From contig NZ_SUHQ01000016.1 of assembly GCF_004962245.1 (NCBI RefSeq), positions 1-64,000 on the forward strand: a DNA stretch of 64,000 nucleotides, read 5' to 3'. The translations under genes and the position numbers were made by a program. This document shows, in pieces, positions 59,395-64,000 of the stretch. The DNA comes from Mesorhizobium sp. (lineage in GTDB: Bacteria > Pseudomonadota > Alphaproteobacteria > Rhizobiales > Rhizobiaceae). Numbering within the stretch: the stretch's first letter is position 1; every line of letters begins with the position of its first letter. The notes below the pieces were generated by a model. That model was not told where the DNA came from and did no database searches. It saw nothing but the letters and a program-made list of their open reading frames with translations.

Positions 59395-60489
59395 CTAGCC
59401 ATCCGAAATACGCTCTTCCTTGGACTTGACGGTCGCGCGACCGTGTCTCCAAAAGCGTCGGTAAATGCCAAGGTCGCCTGCGAGGGGACGCTCGAGGAGA
59501 TGGTATGTGCAGAAACCGACGGCAATCGACAACATCGTCGTGATGGGCGCGAGTAAGAGGCGAAGAGGGTCGCCCAACGCTAACTGGTCCACTACGGCGA
59601 TAACTGACGCGACGAAAAAGTAATGTGAAAGGTAGATCGAGTAGCTTGCGTCGCCTGCACGCTGCATCAGCGCGGTACCGATCCTAGTTTGAGATCGTTC
59701 AAGTCCCGCCGCCCCGGCTACAATCAGCCCGGAGGGAACGCCGAACCTGAAAAACGTGTCGGTCGGGGGGGCGACGGGGATGCTGCCAATCACGAAGAAC
59801 TCTCCTCCGAAGACAAACCAAGCTGTCCCGACGGCGAGGCAACCCCACCACGGTACAGCATTTGAGCTTCGCCCAGGGACCGGGACGCACACGGCGATCA
59901 GCATTCCGACAACGAAATCCAGCACGATGGGTCGGGTATAGAAGAAAGCCAACACCCCATGGTCAGACAGATTTTCAATGAAAATGCCGACAATTGAGAG
60001 TATAATTAAAATTATTGAGATAAATGCAACTCTGATGTGTTTATGAAATAGTAGTGATACCCCAAAAATAGAGTAGAAGAACATCTCATAATTTAGCGTC
60101 CATCCAAGATAATATATAGGATACAACCTCCCGTCTTCTTTCTCAAAGGGAATAAAGGTAAGAGATCTGATAGTATCACCGATATCAACCATCGGTCCAT
60201 TGTCAAGCCCTTTCAATAAAATTGCCGACAGCGCTGCAAGTGTAAAAAGATAGTATAATGGGGCTATTCTATATATTCTTTTCTTCATTAATTCAAAAAT
60301 ATTTATATTTCTATTTTTTGTAATGTGAACCATAATAAATCCACTGATAACAAAAAATAAATCGACCCCACCGTAGCCAAATTGTTTGATTGAATGAGGA
60401 AGCACATCTCTAACGATCAATTCTTGGGCGTGAACCCAAATAACCAAGGCGGCAGCAATTCCACGTAGTATCTGAATATTGAGTACCAC
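59395..60489 (-). CDS. Membrane acyltransferase (Acyltransferase_3 family)
   Basis: The 364-residue integral membrane protein has the acyltransferase-3 landmarks: ILRGIAAALVIWVHAQELI (Arg and His pair), FGYGGVDLFFVISGFIM, many hydrophobic helices, and a late ASYSIYLSHYFFV. It probably O-acetylates a surface polysaccharide. The start is uncertain: a GTG at 60489 (VVLNIQILRG) fits the family, while the open frame extends to 60717 with an unrelated leader. Its middle third (about 60000-60420) is strikingly AT-rich against GC-rich neighbours, a sign of recent transfer. Confidence 0.78.
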   Translation of the reverse strand: MVLNIQILRGIAAALVIWVHAQELIVRDVLPHSIKQFGYGGVDLFFVISGFIMVHITKNRNINIFELMKKRIYRIAPLYYLFTLAALSAILLKGLDNGPMVDIGDTIRSLTFIPFEKEDGRLYPIYYLGWTLNYEMFFYSIFGVSLLFHKHIRVAFISIILIILSIVGIFIENLSDHGVLAFFYTRPIVLDFVVGMLIAVCVPVPGRSSNAVPWWGCLAVGTAWFVFGGEFFVIGSIPVAPPTDTFFRFGVPSGLIVAGAAGLERSQTRIGTALMQRAGDASYSIYLSHYFFVASVIAVVDQLALGDPLRLLLAPITTMLSIAVGFCTYHLLERPLAGDLGIYRRFWRHGRATVKSKEERISDG

Positions 60490-60934
60490 TGGAATAAATC
60501 CCGATCTCGTAGGAGCCCTGTCCGGATGACTAATGGACGAATCAGTGTGGAGCCGGGAGCGGTGTCTTTGCTCCCGTCGCTGGATCGGCTGTTTATGTCG
60601 GCTTGCGTCGCGAGGTGCATGCTCAACCCCGCGCACGTCGCTTTCGCAAGTTACCACCTTGAAGCGGGGACCGAACGTTACACTTTGGTGGTAGAAGGCA
60701 GCTTTCGGGCGTACCATCCGGCTGAACCGGCGGCGTTGCGGCTCCGAGGGCTAGTCTAGTTTCCGTCCACAAACGTCTTCTTTTTGCGAGTATTTGCAAG
60801 CACTTGTCGATCGTCGAGAGAGGCCGTTGAGGGACGAACGCTGGTATCGGCGGAAAGGCGTTGTTGACACGCTGAAGGGCGTGCCACGAGGCCGGCTTGG
60901 TCGGCGACGCAGCTGCGATGCCGGGTCGGTGGTA
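60490..60934. other. Region between acyltransferase and IS remnant
   Basis: No gene is supported. The acyltransferase frame remains open to 60717 but its encoded sequence is not family-like. TAGTCTAGTTTCCGTCCACA at 60753-60772 is a possible end of the decayed insertion sequence, judged only by its position beside the transposase remnant. Confidence 0.35.
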
Positions 60935-61227
60935 TCAGGTCGGCTTGAGGCGCGTGAAGAGGACGAGGTTGTAGGCCACGACCGAGGACCAGACGTAAGT
61001 CTTGAAGTGATCAAGGCCGCGCCATGTGCAGCGCGCCAAGCCGTAAGCGCGCTTGAGGCATGAGATGCCAGCTTCGATGCCGGCCCGGAAGTTACGCAGC
61101 TTGCGATGGACCCAATTACCGCGGACCATGTCCTCGATCTGAGGCCGGCCTTCTTGTGGAAGGCCATGTCGCGAACGCCCAAGGCCTGCGCTGTGGCCAG
61201 ATTGCCGCGACTGGCAAAGTCGCCTTC
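60935..61227 (-). pseudogene. Transposase remnant (DDE-type, ISNCY/IS5-like)
   Basis: On the minus strand the words GDFASRGNLATAQALGVRDM and AFHKKAGL lie in one frame. After a frameshift near 61130, NWVHRKLRNFRAGIEAGISC, LKRAYGLARCTWRGLDHF and VWSSVVAYNLVLFTRLKPT follow to a stop. This is the C-terminal part of a DDE transposase; only about 95 residues remain and they are broken by a frameshift. It begins right after the carB stop, so an insertion sequence landed between carB and the acyltransferase and has decayed. Confidence 0.65.

Positions 61228-64000
<2,773 letters not shown>

Noticed and set aside
60490..60717. N-terminal leader of the acyltransferase
   Set aside because: The segment is basic and GC-rich, unlike the family, and likely noncoding; a GTG at 60489 is a better start.

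Overview
The window is GC-rich chromosomal DNA from an alphaproteobacterium, most likely a Mesorhizobium or close relative in the Rhizobiales. The pointers are a trxB gene followed by a LysR regulator that reads like LsrB/VtlR, DUF1476, two extensin-like proteins, adenylate cyclase-TPR and LssY_C proteins, many ATGA-overlapping gene pairs, and several families of short palindromic intergenic repeats of the kind scattered through rhizobial genomes. No phage integrase, CRISPR array, rRNA operon or intact tRNA was found.

Layout. 0.2-3 kb: sugar-acid dehydratase-like enolase-superfamily gene with a GMC oxidoreductase. 3.3-6.7 kb: ankyrin and YHS secreted proteins and a class III cyclase-TPR protein. 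7.3-13.6 kb: accessory genes (ArsR/SRPBCC pair, two RibD-C/DHFR-like reductases plus a third broken one, thioesterase, HxlR with an FMN reductase, a degenerate tRNA-Ser remnant). 13.7-23.2 kb: AraC regulator, GGDEF-EAL protein, a five-gene partner-switching operon, and a broken LigD fragment. 23.4-31.7 kb: CNNM transporter, LysR/alcohol dehydrogenase pair, LssY_C and extensin proteins, TPR protein, greA. 31.9-40.1 kb: LPS inner-core heptose genes in two divergent blocks (hldD-waaF-waaC on minus; hldE-gmhA-gmhB on plus) around a small island of a fluoroacetyl-CoA thioesterase-like gene, a fluoroacetate dehalogenase-like gene and a LysE exporter. 40.2-46.4 kb: Lrp, trxB, lsrB/vtlR-like, a methyltransferase, a probable small RNA and an EF-G-like protein. 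46.7-61.2 kb: cupin, MFS exporter, aspartate aminotransferase, tandem EAL proteins, GST, cspA, ogt, lytic transglycosylase and small stress or envelope genes, then an AT-rich acyltransferase and a transposase remnant. 61.2 kb to the end: carB, cut by the window edge.

The most interesting parts are: (1) the partner-switching operon at 17.3-22.3 kb, where one kinase/STAS pair looks canonical and a second, degenerate pair has its STAS domain fused to a SAM methyltransferase; (2) the thioesterase plus dehalogenase pair at 35.2-36.5 kb, in which nearly every catalytic residue I recall for FlK and for fluoroacetate dehalogenase falls at the same residue number; (3) an orphan terminator and promoter with LysR-like dyads near lsrB, suggesting an AbcR/alpha-r type sRNA; (4) an intrinsic terminator inside the greA leader. 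All homology statements come from reading motifs, not from searches.
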